In this document: positions 46,978 to 55,933 of the stretch, one piece after another
Numbering within the stretch: the stretch's first letter is position 1
Layout of the letters: every line of letters starts with the position of its first letter
Assembly (NCBI GenBank): GCA_963768565.1
Contig: CAVYIO010000019.1
Span: 1-64,000 of the forward strand
DNA from: JABDKH01 sp963768565
GTDB lineage: Bacteria; Bacteroidota; Rhodothermia; Rhodothermales; JABDKH01
Direction: 5' to 3'
DNA: 64,000 nt
Made by a program: the position numbers and the translations under genes
Notes under the pieces: generated by a model
What the model was told of the DNA's origin: nothing
Databases searched by the model: none
Seen by the model: only the letters and a program-made list of their open reading frames with translations

Positions 46978-48451
46978 ATGGCGGCCCTAGAAACCTCATT
47001 CTCGCTGGAGCCGGAGCTGCTGGTGGCTACGTTCCTTCCGTCCGGCGAGCGTATCGCCCTTAATCACGCGTGGGAAACCGTATTCGGTCCGCAGGATGAT
47101 GTGTGGTTGCGACTCCCGGATCCAGACAAGGAGTTGGTTCGAGACTACACTTCCGATGCCGCGTCGGGGTCACTGGTCACCAACCGTCTGTTCATGGTGC
47201 ATCATCCAGCCCGCGACCAGGCCATCCCCGTCCTCATTCATTTCCTTCCCGTGATGCTTCCCGCATCAGGCGACGATGTTCTCGCGATCATGGTGACCGG
47301 TGAAGTGCTCGCCGAGCCCACGTCATGGATGCTGAGTCAGACGGAACGGCATCGGATGGAGACGCTGGGGCGCATGACGATGGGCATGATACACGATTTC
47401 AACAATCTGCTGAGCGGAATCGTGGGACATACGGAACTGCTGAAAAGAGTCGCCGAGGAGGATCCCGGTTCGGTCGCCGGCTCGGAGCATCTTCAGACCA
47501 TCGAGCAGGCGTCGCTCGACGGCGCTACCCTCGTGACGGCGAATTCAGCAATATATCCGGCAGGAGCGCCAGAGTGCTTTCGAACCCGTAGATCTGCGAA
47601 AGATCGTGGAAGATGCTGTGGCTTTGACGAAGCCCTACTGGTACAACGAGCCACGCCGTCAGGGCGTGGTGATCGACGCCACGCTCGAACCAGTCGACGT
47701 TCCGCCCATCCTCGGTTCACCATCAGAGCTCCGGGATGTGTTCGTCAATCTTATTCTGAATGCCGTGCAGGCGATGCCGCAGGGTGGAAAGATTGCCATC
47801 CAGATCAATTCGGACGAAAAGGGGCGGGTTCTGGTGTCCGTCAAAGACACCGGCACTGGAATGACGGACCGCGTCCGTGCACGGATCTTCGAGCCGCTTT
47901 TCACCACCAAGGGAAAGCGCGGAACGGGAATGGGACTGGCTGTTTGCTACGGCACCGTCCAGGAGCACGAAGGTGACATCGAGGTCGAGACCAGGCTAGG
48001 CTACGGAACATCATTCGTCGTGAGCTTCCCGGCGGCAGACATCGACACGAACGCAGTCGAGGCCGTCGAAGACACGGTCATGGCTACGCCGGCACAGATT
48101 CTTGTAGTTGACGACGAAGAGATGGTCCGGAACGTGCTTGCCCGATTGCTTCGCCTCAAAGGACACGAGGTAACGACGGCCGAATCCGGGCCGATCGGTC
48201 TCGAAATCCTGCAAACCCAGTCCTTCGATCTTATTTTCACGGACCAGGGAATGCCCGAAATGGCCGGCCGCGAGTTTGCGGGGGCGGTCCGAAGCGTCCT
48301 GCCAGACATTCCGATAGCGCTCATTACCGGCGATACGGATGTCGGTGAGCCTGACGCCAACATTGACATCGTCATCTCAAAACCCTTCAGAGGAGATCAA
48401 CTCGAGTCCGCCATCAGGCTGCTCCTGCGTCGTCAATCGCCGGACGGGTGA
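46978..48451 (+). CDS. Hybrid histidine kinase / response regulator, 1-nt frameshift
   Basis: 490 residues when corrected. A short PAS-like sensor region (residues 1-120, no membrane segment) is followed by the phosphoacceptor helix ETLGRMTMGMIHDFNNLLSG, then the ATPase domain (VNLILNAVQAMPQGG, VKDTGTGMTDRVRARIFEPL, TTKGKRGTGMGLAV) and a receiver (ILVVDDEEMVRNVL, the acceptor Asp in FTDQGMPEM, ISKPFRG). The kinase is soluble and couples to its own receiver. An extra base near 47533 splits it (GATLVTAN versus RRIQQYIRQERQSAFEPVDL). It is probably intact in vivo. Confidence 0.85.
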
Positions 48452-48614
48452 CGCTCTGACACGAAACCGCATCATGAAGGCAGCGGACACATTGGCAGGA
48501 TATCCCGGTTGGCCCAGTTTTTGACCACCACGCGTGTCGCGACGCGAGAGGCATCTACTCAACACTACGCGCGTATCGCCTGACTTGAACCACACGAGCA
48601 CCCGCACCCATTAC

Positions 48615-51119
48615 ATGACGTACGAACCCCTCTGGTTGACCCAAGACGAAGATCCGGAACAGAGTATTCCCCTCCCCACTCCGGATGAGGAAAAGGAAAT
48701 GAGCCGGACGGAGGTGCCCGAGGCGCTTCCGATTCTCGCCCTTCGGAATACCGTGCTATTCCCGGGCGTGGTGCTCCCCATCACCGTCGGGCGGGACGCG
48801 TCCCTCAATCTTGTCAAGGAGGCGTTCGCCGGCGACCGACTGGTTGGCGTTGTTGCTCAGCGCAGCAGTGATATCGAGGACCCCGAGCCCGGCGATCTCT
48901 ATGAGATCGGAACGGTTGCGACAATACTGAAGCTGATCAAGATGCCGGATGGTTCGAAGTCGATTGTCATTCAGGGCAAGCGTCGCTTTCGAATTGAAGA
49001 GTACATCGAGATCGAACCGTACTTCAAGGCGCGGGTCAGCGCCATCGACGAGCAGCTCGAGGTGGATGACATTGAACTCACCGCGAGAATCCGCTCGATC
49101 AAGGAACTGGCCATTCAGATCGTGCACATGTCACCCAATCTGCCGAGCGAGGCCGCGTTCGCGATCCAGAATATTGAATCGCCCACCTTCCTGATTCACT
49201 TCATCGCCTCCAACCTCCAGGTGGAGGTCGAAGACAAGCAGAAGCTGCTCGCAACCATTTCGCTTATCGAGCGGGCGGATCAGGTGATGGACCATCTGGA
49301 TCACGAAATCCAGGTGTTGCAGTTGTCCGAGGAAATCCGCTCTCGCGTAAAGACGGACGTGGACCGGCAGCAGCGCGAGTACCTCCTCCGGCAGCAGATG
49401 AAAGCCATTCAGGACGAGTTAGGCGAGTCCGAGGCGTCGGCGTCTGAAGTGGCCGGTCTGCGCGAGAAGGCGGACAAAAAGAAAATGCCCGAGCACGTGA
49501 CGAAGGCGCTGGATAAAGAACTCGAGAAGCTCGGCCGTTCCAATCCGGCATCACCCGACTACGCGGTGACCAGGAATTACGTTGACTGGATCCTGGACCT
49601 GCCGTGGTCGGAGTTCTCGGAAGATCAGCTGGATATCTCGCGATCCGAGGACATCCTCAATGAGGACCACTTCGGACTCGACCAGGTGAAGAAGCGCATC
49701 GTCGAGTACCTGGCCGTGCTGAAGCTGAAAGGCGATATGAAGGCACCCATTCTGTGCTTCCACGGGCCGCCGGGAGTAGGCAAGACGAGCCTCGGCAAGA
49801 GCATTGCACGAGCGCTGGATCGTCGGTTTGTCCGGATGAGCCTGGGCGGCATGAGGGACGAAGCCGAAATACGTGGCCATCGCCGAACATACGTCGGAGC
49901 CATGCCGGGGCGAATCCTGCAGGGAATGAAGCGTGCCGGAACAGCCAACCCCGTATTCATGCTCGACGAGGTCGACAAGCTGGGGGCCGACTTCCGCGGC
50001 GATCCATCGAGCGCTCTTCTCGAAGTGCTTGACCCGGAGCAGAACCACACGTTCAACGACCACTACATCGAGCTCGACTACGATCTGTCACGCGTCCTCT
50101 TCATCGCCACGGCCAACTATCTCGACAGGATCCCGAATCCGCTCCGCGACAGAATGGAGATGATCGAGATCACTGGCTATACGCAGGAAGAGAAGCTCGA
50201 GATCGCCCGACAGTATCTGGTCCCTCGTCAGACCACCGAGAACGGCCTGAAGGATGATCAATTCGCGATCACCGACGGTGCGATTCGCGAAATCATCGAT
50301 GGCTATACGCGGGAATCCGGCGTTCGTCAACTTGAACGGACGATTGGATCCGTTGCGCGAGGTGTCGCAAAAAATGTCGCTGTCGGAAAGACGAAGTCGG
50401 CCGAAGTCACGGAGAATGAACTGGAGGACTACCTGGGTGCCAAGAAGTACTTCTCGGAGGTCGCTCTCCGCACACAGGTACCGGGTGTTGCTACCGGCCT
50501 CGCATGGACACCCGTAGGCGGTGACATTCTGTTCATTGAAGCGTCCGTTTCGCGTGGATCCGGCCGGTTGATTCTTACAGGTCAACTGGGTGACGTCATG
50601 AAGGAGTCTGCCCAGGCCGCGTTGTCATACGTAAAGGCCAACGCCGACGATCTCGGAATTCCGCACGACGCCTTCCGCTACTGGGACCTGCACGTCCACG
50701 TGCCTGCCGGAGCGGTTCCAAAAGACGGACCGTCAGCCGGCGTTACGATGTTGTCGGCGCTGGTCTCGATTTACACGCAGAGATGTGTGAAACACACGCT
50801 CGCAATGACGGGTGAGATCACTCTGCGAGGCCTCGTACTACCTGTCGGAGGAATCAAGGAGAAGGTCCTTGCGGCAAAACGCTCCGGCATCAAACGCGTC
50901 ATCCTTCCGGAGAAGAACAGGAAGGACGTAGAGGAGATCAACAAGGAAGTGCGGAAGGGCCTCCGTGTCACGTATGTGAAGCGCATGGATGAGGTACTGG
51001 GCCTGGCGCTGTCCTCGAAATCCAAGGCGGACCCGGCGGAGTTCTTCAAAGTGAAGGATGAAGATCGAAATCACTCCGGCGGTCGAGACACACCGATCGC
51101 CGCGACAGTGATCAATTAG
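48615..51119 (+). CDS. lon: ATP-dependent protease Lon
   Basis: 834 residues. The N-terminal substrate domain (LPILALRNTVLFPGVVLPI) is followed by the AAA+ module with Walker A GPPGVGKTSLGKSI (about residue 383) and VFMLDEVDKLG, and the serine-lysine protease domain: PKDGPSAGVTM (Ser about 709) and GGIKEKVLAAKRSGI (Lys about 751). It degrades damaged and regulatory proteins. ATG 48615 was chosen because it gives the usual short leader; the frame is open upstream without homology. Confidence 0.96.
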   Translation: MTYEPLWLTQDEDPEQSIPLPTPDEEKEMSRTEVPEALPILALRNTVLFPGVVLPITVGRDASLNLVKEAFAGDRLVGVVAQRSSDIEDPEPGDLYEIGTVATILKLIKMPDGSKSIVIQGKRRFRIEEYIEIEPYFKARVSAIDEQLEVDDIELTARIRSIKELAIQIVHMSPNLPSEAAFAIQNIESPTFLIHFIASNLQVEVEDKQKLLATISLIERADQVMDHLDHEIQVLQLSEEIRSRVKTDVDRQQREYLLRQQMKAIQDELGESEASASEVAGLREKADKKKMPEHVTKALDKELEKLGRSNPASPDYAVTRNYVDWILDLPWSEFSEDQLDISRSEDILNEDHFGLDQVKKRIVEYLAVLKLKGDMKAPILCFHGPPGVGKTSLGKSIARALDRRFVRMSLGGMRDEAEIRGHRRTYVGAMPGRILQGMKRAGTANPVFMLDEVDKLGADFRGDPSSALLEVLDPEQNHTFNDHYIELDYDLSRVLFIATANYLDRIPNPLRDRMEMIEITGYTQEEKLEIARQYLVPRQTTENGLKDDQFAITDGAIREIIDGYTRESGVRQLERTIGSVARGVAKNVAVGKTKSAEVTENELEDYLGAKKYFSEVALRTQVPGVATGLAWTPVGGDILFIEASVSRGSGRLILTGQLGDVMKESAQAALSYVKANADDLGIPHDAFRYWDLHVHVPAGAVPKDGPSAGVTMLSALVSIYTQRCVKHTLAMTGEITLRGLVLPVGGIKEKVLAAKRSGIKRVILPEKNRKDVEEINKEVRKGLRVTYVKRMDEVLGLALSSKSKADPAEFFKVKDEDRNHSGGRDTPIAATVIN

Positions 51120-51130
51120 ACCGGGATCAA

Positions 51131-51391
51131 TCAGGTTGATCCGTCCGATCTCTTGTCGTGCGGCACCTCTGCGTCGGTCCGGCCTCTTTCATCGAGGATC
51201 TTGGCGTCCTCAATGTTCGGATCCATGCCCTGCTTGAAAGCTCGCTCCGCGTCCAGATAGACGTCGACCGCGCGATCCACAACCGCATCGATCGAGCCGG
51301 CCACGAATCGGAGTGTGGCGCCGCCAACGTAGACGGCCTTCCCGATCAGGTTCAGGCGGTCGAACTCAATGTCTTTCTTCGGATGATTCAT
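51131..51391 (-). CDS. Small charged protein, unknown function
   Basis: 86 residues (MNHPKKDIEFDRLNLIGKAV). A central hydrophobic or amphipathic stretch (VYVGGATLRFVAGSIDAVVD) is followed by an acidic and basic tail. It overlaps the end of the acidic protein gene by 26 bp in another frame, so the pair is probably co-translated. No family was recognised. It is convergent with lon, 11 bp away. Confidence 0.6.
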   Translation of the reverse strand: MNHPKKDIEFDRLNLIGKAVYVGGATLRFVAGSIDAVVDRAVDVYLDAERAFKQGMDPNIEDAKILDERGRTDAEVPHDKRSDGST

Positions 51392-51719
51392 TGCCTGAGT
51401 CGTCATCGGACGAATGATCATGGTCATCGGACGAATGATCATGGTCATCGTCGCCGGCTTCGTCCGTCGTAACCTCGGCTTGATCGTCGCCCGCTTCGCC
51501 CGCTGAATCCTCGGCGTGCTGCTCTGCCCGCTCACGAGCCTGATCGAAGAGCGAGTTCAGCTCGTCCGAAAATGCCTTACCGGCCTGCTCTATGCCCTTC
51601 GTGAGCGTCGTAAAGACGGCCTCGACGAGAAACGTGGCTTTATCTTCGAGCGGTAGCTCGTCAAACTTCTCGCGCGTGCGATTATATTTCTTGCTACGCT
51701 TCTTTTCCTTATCTGACAT
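51366..51719 (-). CDS. Small phasin-like protein with acidic His/Asp/Ser repeat tail
   Basis: 117 residues. The N-terminus is basic (MSDKEKKRSKKYNRTREKF), the middle is amphipathic helical (TFLVEAVFTTLTKGIEQAGKAF) and the C-terminal third is very acidic with the tandem repeat DHDHSSD, which might bind metal. The layout resembles small phasin- or chaperone-like proteins but no family was identified. It is the first gene of a two-gene minus-strand pair. Confidence 0.6.
   Translation of the reverse strand: MSDKEKKRSKKYNRTREKFDELPLEDKATFLVEAVFTTLTKGIEQAGKAFSDELNSLFDQARERAEQHAEDSAGEAGDDQAEVTTDEAGDDDHDHSSDDHDHSSDDDSGNESSEERH
51404..51445. repeat. 21-bp tandem repeat inside the acidic protein gene
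   Basis: Two exact copies of the 21-bp unit catcggacgaatgatcatggt, encoding DHDHSSD on the minus strand. The exact repeat makes it a candidate length-variable site. Confidence 0.8.
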
Positions 51720-51850
51720 CGTGTATCACTCGGTTCGTGGCCTTCTACGTATTCATCGAGTAGACGAGGGTCACGAGTCCATGTTTCACTCCCAGGCGTC
51801 GATCTTTGTCGGGTGGCTTCGACATTGCGTCGCGCGAACATGACTACTTG

Positions 51851-52804
51851 ATGGACGAAGACAAACAGGAATCGGTCGGAACGATCTGGAAATCAACCGG
51901 GAGTTGGTATGAAGTACAGACCCCGGATGGCATCGTCCTCAGCAAGATGCGCGGCCGGTTCCGGCTTACGCACCAACGGGAGACAAACCCCATAGCGGTC
52001 GGTGACGTGGTGACACTGCAGATGGTCGGTGACGGGACGGGGGTCATCACGGGATTGCACGAGCGGCGCAACAAACTCGTCCGTCGGGCGGCCGGACGGC
52101 GCATTGGTTTCGAGCACGTGCTTGTCGCGAATGTTGACTTCGCCTGGATTGTTCAGTCGGTGCTCATGCCGAAGCTGAATCCCGGATTTATCGATCGATT
52201 CCTGGTGATGGCGGAGGTACACGAGATTCCAGCCGGCCTCATCGTGAACAAGACGGATTTGCTGGACAAGAGCATCCGGGAGCCGGTAGAACACTGGTGC
52301 AGGCTGTATGAGAACATCGGGTATCCCGTCCTGCGCATGAGTGCACTGTCGGGCGATGGCGTAGACGATTTGCGGAGTCGGCTTGTGGACCGAATCACCG
52401 TACTGGCAGGCCCGTCCGGAGTGGGAAAGTCGTCGCTGCTGAACCGGGTGGAGCCGTCGCTGAGTCTTCGAACCGGCGAAGTGAGTGAGAAGACGAAAAA
52501 GGGTACACACGTAACCACGAATGCCGCCTTCTATCGTCTCACCGACGGCGGTGTGGTCATCGATACGCCGGGGCTTCGGGAGTTTGGAATCATCGATCTC
52601 GATCCCGCGCAGCTGTCGCACTATTTCGTCGAATTCGTCCCCTTCCTCAACGACTGCAAGTTCCCGAACTGCACGCATGATCACGAGCCGGAGTGCGCGG
52701 TGGTCGACGCCATGGATCGCGGCGAGATCACCGAGGAGCGATGGGCAAGCTACCTCAACATCCTGAAATCACTGAGAATGGGCGACAAGGATGTAGGCAG
52801 ATAG
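51851..52804 (+). CDS. rsgA: Ribosome small subunit-dependent GTPase A
   Basis: 317 residues. An N-terminal OB fold (TGSWYEVQTPDGIVLSKMRG) precedes a circularly permuted GTPase, with NKTDL (G4) before LAGPSGVGKSSLLN (G1, about residue 187) and DTPGLREFG (G3). The C-terminal zinc motif CKFPNCTHDHEPEC is complete. RsgA tests the maturing 30S subunit. ATG 51851 was chosen; an upstream in-frame start at 51806 would add an unlikely leader. It is convergent with topA, 5 bp away. Confidence 0.93.
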   Translation: MDEDKQESVGTIWKSTGSWYEVQTPDGIVLSKMRGRFRLTHQRETNPIAVGDVVTLQMVGDGTGVITGLHERRNKLVRRAAGRRIGFEHVLVANVDFAWIVQSVLMPKLNPGFIDRFLVMAEVHEIPAGLIVNKTDLLDKSIREPVEHWCRLYENIGYPVLRMSALSGDGVDDLRSRLVDRITVLAGPSGVGKSSLLNRVEPSLSLRTGEVSEKTKKGTHVTTNAAFYRLTDGGVVIDTPGLREFGIIDLDPAQLSHYFVEFVPFLNDCKFPNCTHDHEPECAVVDAMDRGEITEERWASYLNILKSLRMGDKDVGR

Positions 52805-52809
52805 GCCGA

Positions 52810-55611
52810 TCACTTGTCGTTCTTTTCGGTCGAGCCGGGTGTGCTCTTCGCGACTTTGCCGGTGGTCTTGCGGGCGCTTTTGGTGGCCTTGCTCGTGGAC
52901 TTCCGCGTCGCGGTTTTCCTGGCTTTGCTCGTCGTCTTCTTCGTGGTCTTCTTGGCCTTGCCCGCAGTCTTCTTTGCGGTCTTCTTCTTCGCAGTCTTCT
53001 TCGCGGTCTTCTTCTTCGCGGTCTTCCTGGTGCTTTTCCGAGTCGTCTTCTTCTTCCCGCCTCCCTTGCCCGTCTTCGCCTGCTTCTCGTCGATCAGGGT
53101 GACGGCCTCATCCAGCGTCACGTCGCCCGGTTCGGTGCCTTTGGGTAGCGAGACGTTCGTACGACCCATCTTGACGTATGGACCGTAGCGCCCCTCGAAC
53201 AGGTCGATAGAGTCTCCGGTCTCAGGATGATCGCCGATGGTTCTGAGCGGCTCATTGCGCTTCGCTTTCTTCTGGATGAGTTCCACTGCGCGTTCCAGCC
53301 CGACTGTCAGAACATCATCAGCGGCTTGCAACGATGCGAAGGTCTTTCCGTGCTTGACGTACGGACCGTAACGCCCGATGTTGGCAACGATCATATCTCC
53401 GGATTCCGGATGCGGACCGACGTCCCTCGGAAGTCGCAGCAGGTCGAGTGCCTTGGCCAGATCTACCTCCGAAGGATCGAGTCCCTTCGGAATCGACTGG
53501 CGCCTGGGCTTCTCGTTGTCATCGTTCGTGCCAAGCTGAACGTAGTGGCCGTATGGCCCGTGTTTCGACAGGACGGGCAAGCCTGATTCCGGATCCGTAC
53601 CAAGCGGTTCATCGCTCTTGCTGGCACCTGTGACGAGCGCCTCCAGAGTCTCGCGTGTGACGTCGCCCGGAGCGAGGTCTTCAGGCAGAGACGCACGAAC
53701 CTGCTCGCCGTTGTCTTCAAGCTCTACATACGGACCGTACCTGCCGACACGAATCACATATGGCTTCCACTTGGCGAAGCTGATCGTGGAGACCGCTCGA
53801 GCATCAATGGCGTCAAGGGCATTCTCGATTCTACTCTTCAGTCCCTTCTCGCCCGAGTAGAAGCTCGTGAGATACGGCTTGGACTTCCGTTCGCCTGCGG
53901 CGATTTCGTCCAGCACGTGCTCCATCTCGGCCGTGAATCCGACATCTACCAGATTCTCGAATTGCTGCTCAAGCAGACTGTTGGTCGCGAACGCCGTAAA
54001 CGTCGGGATGAGTTGTGACCGCAGGCGCCTGACGTATCCACGGTTGACGATCGTGTCCATAATCGTCGCATAGGTACTCGGCCGTCCGATGCCCTCCTTC
54101 TCCAGCATCTTGATGAGAGACGCCTCGGAATACCGCGCCGGCGGCTTCGTTTCGTGACCTGTAGCCTCCAGGCTACGATACGTCAGAACCTCATCCACCT
54201 CCAGCGGCGGTAGCGGCTGTTCCTGATCGTCGAGAGCAGACTCCGGGTCATCCGATCCCTCAACGTAGGCTCTGAAGAATCCCGCAAACTCAATCCGCTT
54301 GCCACTCGCGCGGAAGCTGGCCCTCGTCGTACCATCGGTTACCGAAATCGTGACCGACGTGAACTTCAGCCGGGCGTCAGCCATCTGCGACGCGATCGTG
54401 CGCTTCCAGATGAGGTCGTAGACCGCGGCATCGACGCCGGAAAGTTTGATCTTCTCGACCGTCTTCATTTCCCGGCCGGCCGGACGGATCGCCTCGTGGG
54501 CTTCCTGCGCATTCGCCACTGTCCCCGTGTAGGTGCGCGGCTTTTTGCTCAAGAATGAATCACCATACTTCTCGACAACAACGCGGCGACTTGCTTCGAG
54601 GGCTTCTTTCGAAAGAGTGGTGGAGTCGGTTCGCATGTAGGTGATGTAGCCCTGCTCGTACAACCGCTGAGCAACTTGCATCGTTTGCCTGGCCGAGAGA
54701 CCCAACTTCCGACTACACTCCTGCTGCAAAGTCGACGTTATGAACGGTGCCGCTGGCGACCGCCGTGCGTCGCGATCCTCCACGTCCGCGACTTTCCACT
54801 GCTCGCCGGGCAAAGAACCTGCGTGCCGACCCGCCGTTTTCTCATCCAGGATTACGACGTCGGTGCCATCGGTCAATCCTTCCCGAAGCCGACCTGTCTC
54901 GTCGTCGAAGTCCCTGCCAACCGCGACGCGAATATCGTTCAGATGCGAGAGTACAGCCTCAAATTCCCCGCCGTTCTTCGACAGCGCAGCCTTCATGCCC
55001 CAGTAGCCGGCCGGAACGAAGGCGATCCTCTCCTTCTCCTTCTGCACAATTAATCGTACGGCAACACTTTGCACTCGACCTGCCGACAGACGCGGCGCGA
55101 TCTTCTTCCAGAGGAGCGGCGAGATAGAATAACCAACGAGCCGATCCAGCATTCGGCGCGTCTCCTGCGCGTCGACGAGGTCGTAGTTGATTTCGCGTGT
55201 GTGATTGAGTGCGTCCTGGATCGCTTCCTGCGTGATCTCGTGGAACACCATCCGCCGGACCGGGACCTTGGGCTTCAACACGTTCACAAGGTGCCATCCG
55301 ATCGACTCACCCTCGCGGTCTTCGTCCGTCGCGATGTACAGCTCGTCGGCCTGCTTGAGGTGCCTCTTCAGCTGCTGAACGAGCTTCTTCTTGCCGGACG
55401 GCACAACGTATAGCGGTTCGAAGTTCTCTTCAACATTGATACCGAGCCGTGACCAGGGCTGCTTCTTTACGGCCGCGGGAATCTGTGCAGCTGACGCGGG
55501 CAGATCCCGGATATGACCCATGCTCGCCTCAACCTGGAACTCGCCCGCCGGCAGGAAATTCTTGATCGTCCTGGCTTTGGTGGGAGACTCAACAACAACA
55601 AGCTTCTTCAT
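52810..55611 (-). CDS. topA: DNA topoisomerase I with Lys/Thr-rich C-terminal tail
   Basis: Relaxes negatively supercoiled DNA. 933 residues. The Toprim domain has VESPTKARTIKNFL and TDEDREGE (residues 95-102); the active tyrosine lies in GYITYMRTDSTTLS. Instead of Cys4 zinc fingers the C-terminal region carries several type IA C-terminal repeats (RYGPYVELEDNGE, RYGPYVKHGKTFAS, RYGPYVKMGRTNVSLP). The last 80 residues are almost only Lys, Thr, Ala, Ser and Arg, like histone H1. Such tails raise DNA affinity in other high-GC bacteria. It is divergent from ppdK across 322 bp. Confidence 0.95.
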   Translation of the reverse strand: MKKLVVVESPTKARTIKNFLPAGEFQVEASMGHIRDLPASAAQIPAAVKKQPWSRLGINVEENFEPLYVVPSGKKKLVQQLKRHLKQADELYIATDEDREGESIGWHLVNVLKPKVPVRRMVFHEITQEAIQDALNHTREINYDLVDAQETRRMLDRLVGYSISPLLWKKIAPRLSAGRVQSVAVRLIVQKEKERIAFVPAGYWGMKAALSKNGGEFEAVLSHLNDIRVAVGRDFDDETGRLREGLTDGTDVVILDEKTAGRHAGSLPGEQWKVADVEDRDARRSPAAPFITSTLQQECSRKLGLSARQTMQVAQRLYEQGYITYMRTDSTTLSKEALEASRRVVVEKYGDSFLSKKPRTYTGTVANAQEAHEAIRPAGREMKTVEKIKLSGVDAAVYDLIWKRTIASQMADARLKFTSVTISVTDGTTRASFRASGKRIEFAGFFRAYVEGSDDPESALDDQEQPLPPLEVDEVLTYRSLEATGHETKPPARYSEASLIKMLEKEGIGRPSTYATIMDTIVNRGYVRRLRSQLIPTFTAFATNSLLEQQFENLVDVGFTAEMEHVLDEIAAGERKSKPYLTSFYSGEKGLKSRIENALDAIDARAVSTISFAKWKPYVIRVGRYGPYVELEDNGEQVRASLPEDLAPGDVTRETLEALVTGASKSDEPLGTDPESGLPVLSKHGPYGHYVQLGTNDDNEKPRRQSIPKGLDPSEVDLAKALDLLRLPRDVGPHPESGDMIVANIGRYGPYVKHGKTFASLQAADDVLTVGLERAVELIQKKAKRNEPLRTIGDHPETGDSIDLFEGRYGPYVKMGRTNVSLPKGTEPGDVTLDEAVTLIDEKQAKTGKGGGKKKTTRKSTRKTAKKKTAKKTAKKKTAKKTAGKAKKTTKKTTSKARKTATRKSTSKATKSARKTTGKVAKSTPGSTEKNDK
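52820..53060 (-). repeat. Low-complexity repeats encoding the Lys-rich topA tail
   Basis: Irregular short direct repeats of the type cttcgcggtcttcttc on the plus strand encode K-T-A-K-K units. They are prone to length variation and assembly error. Confidence 0.75.
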
Positions 55612-55933
55612 CCAGATCCTTATGGGTGCTGGCCGGGAATCTCCGGCGGCCGATGAACTTCAGTGGGGCACGTTCTTCGAAACGGCTCTGTCTCACGCGA
55701 TTAAGCGCTCTACGTTCCGACTGCGGGAATTCAAGGTCCGTGATCGCGAACTCGCTCATGACCAAAACTCAATGAAAACAGCAGTCAAACAGCAACACAT
55801 CCAGCGCCAGTACCGATTTTAGGAGCTTGTGAAATTCCTACCGGCGCCGGGCCCTCCCTTCTGAAATAACGTCGAACACCACCCTCCGAGCCGGCCAGGG
55901 ACGACATAATGAACCGCGCACTGCCAGAGGAGC
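55612..55933. other. Divergent intergenic region topA/ppdK
   Basis: No credible gene is seen in these 322 bp. It should hold the promoters of both flanking genes, but I could not identify a convincing promoter motif, operator or RNA structure. Confidence 0.4.

Noticed and set aside
51404..51445. CRISPR-like repeat
   Set aside because: There are only two copies of 21 bp with no spacers, and both are in a coding sequence.
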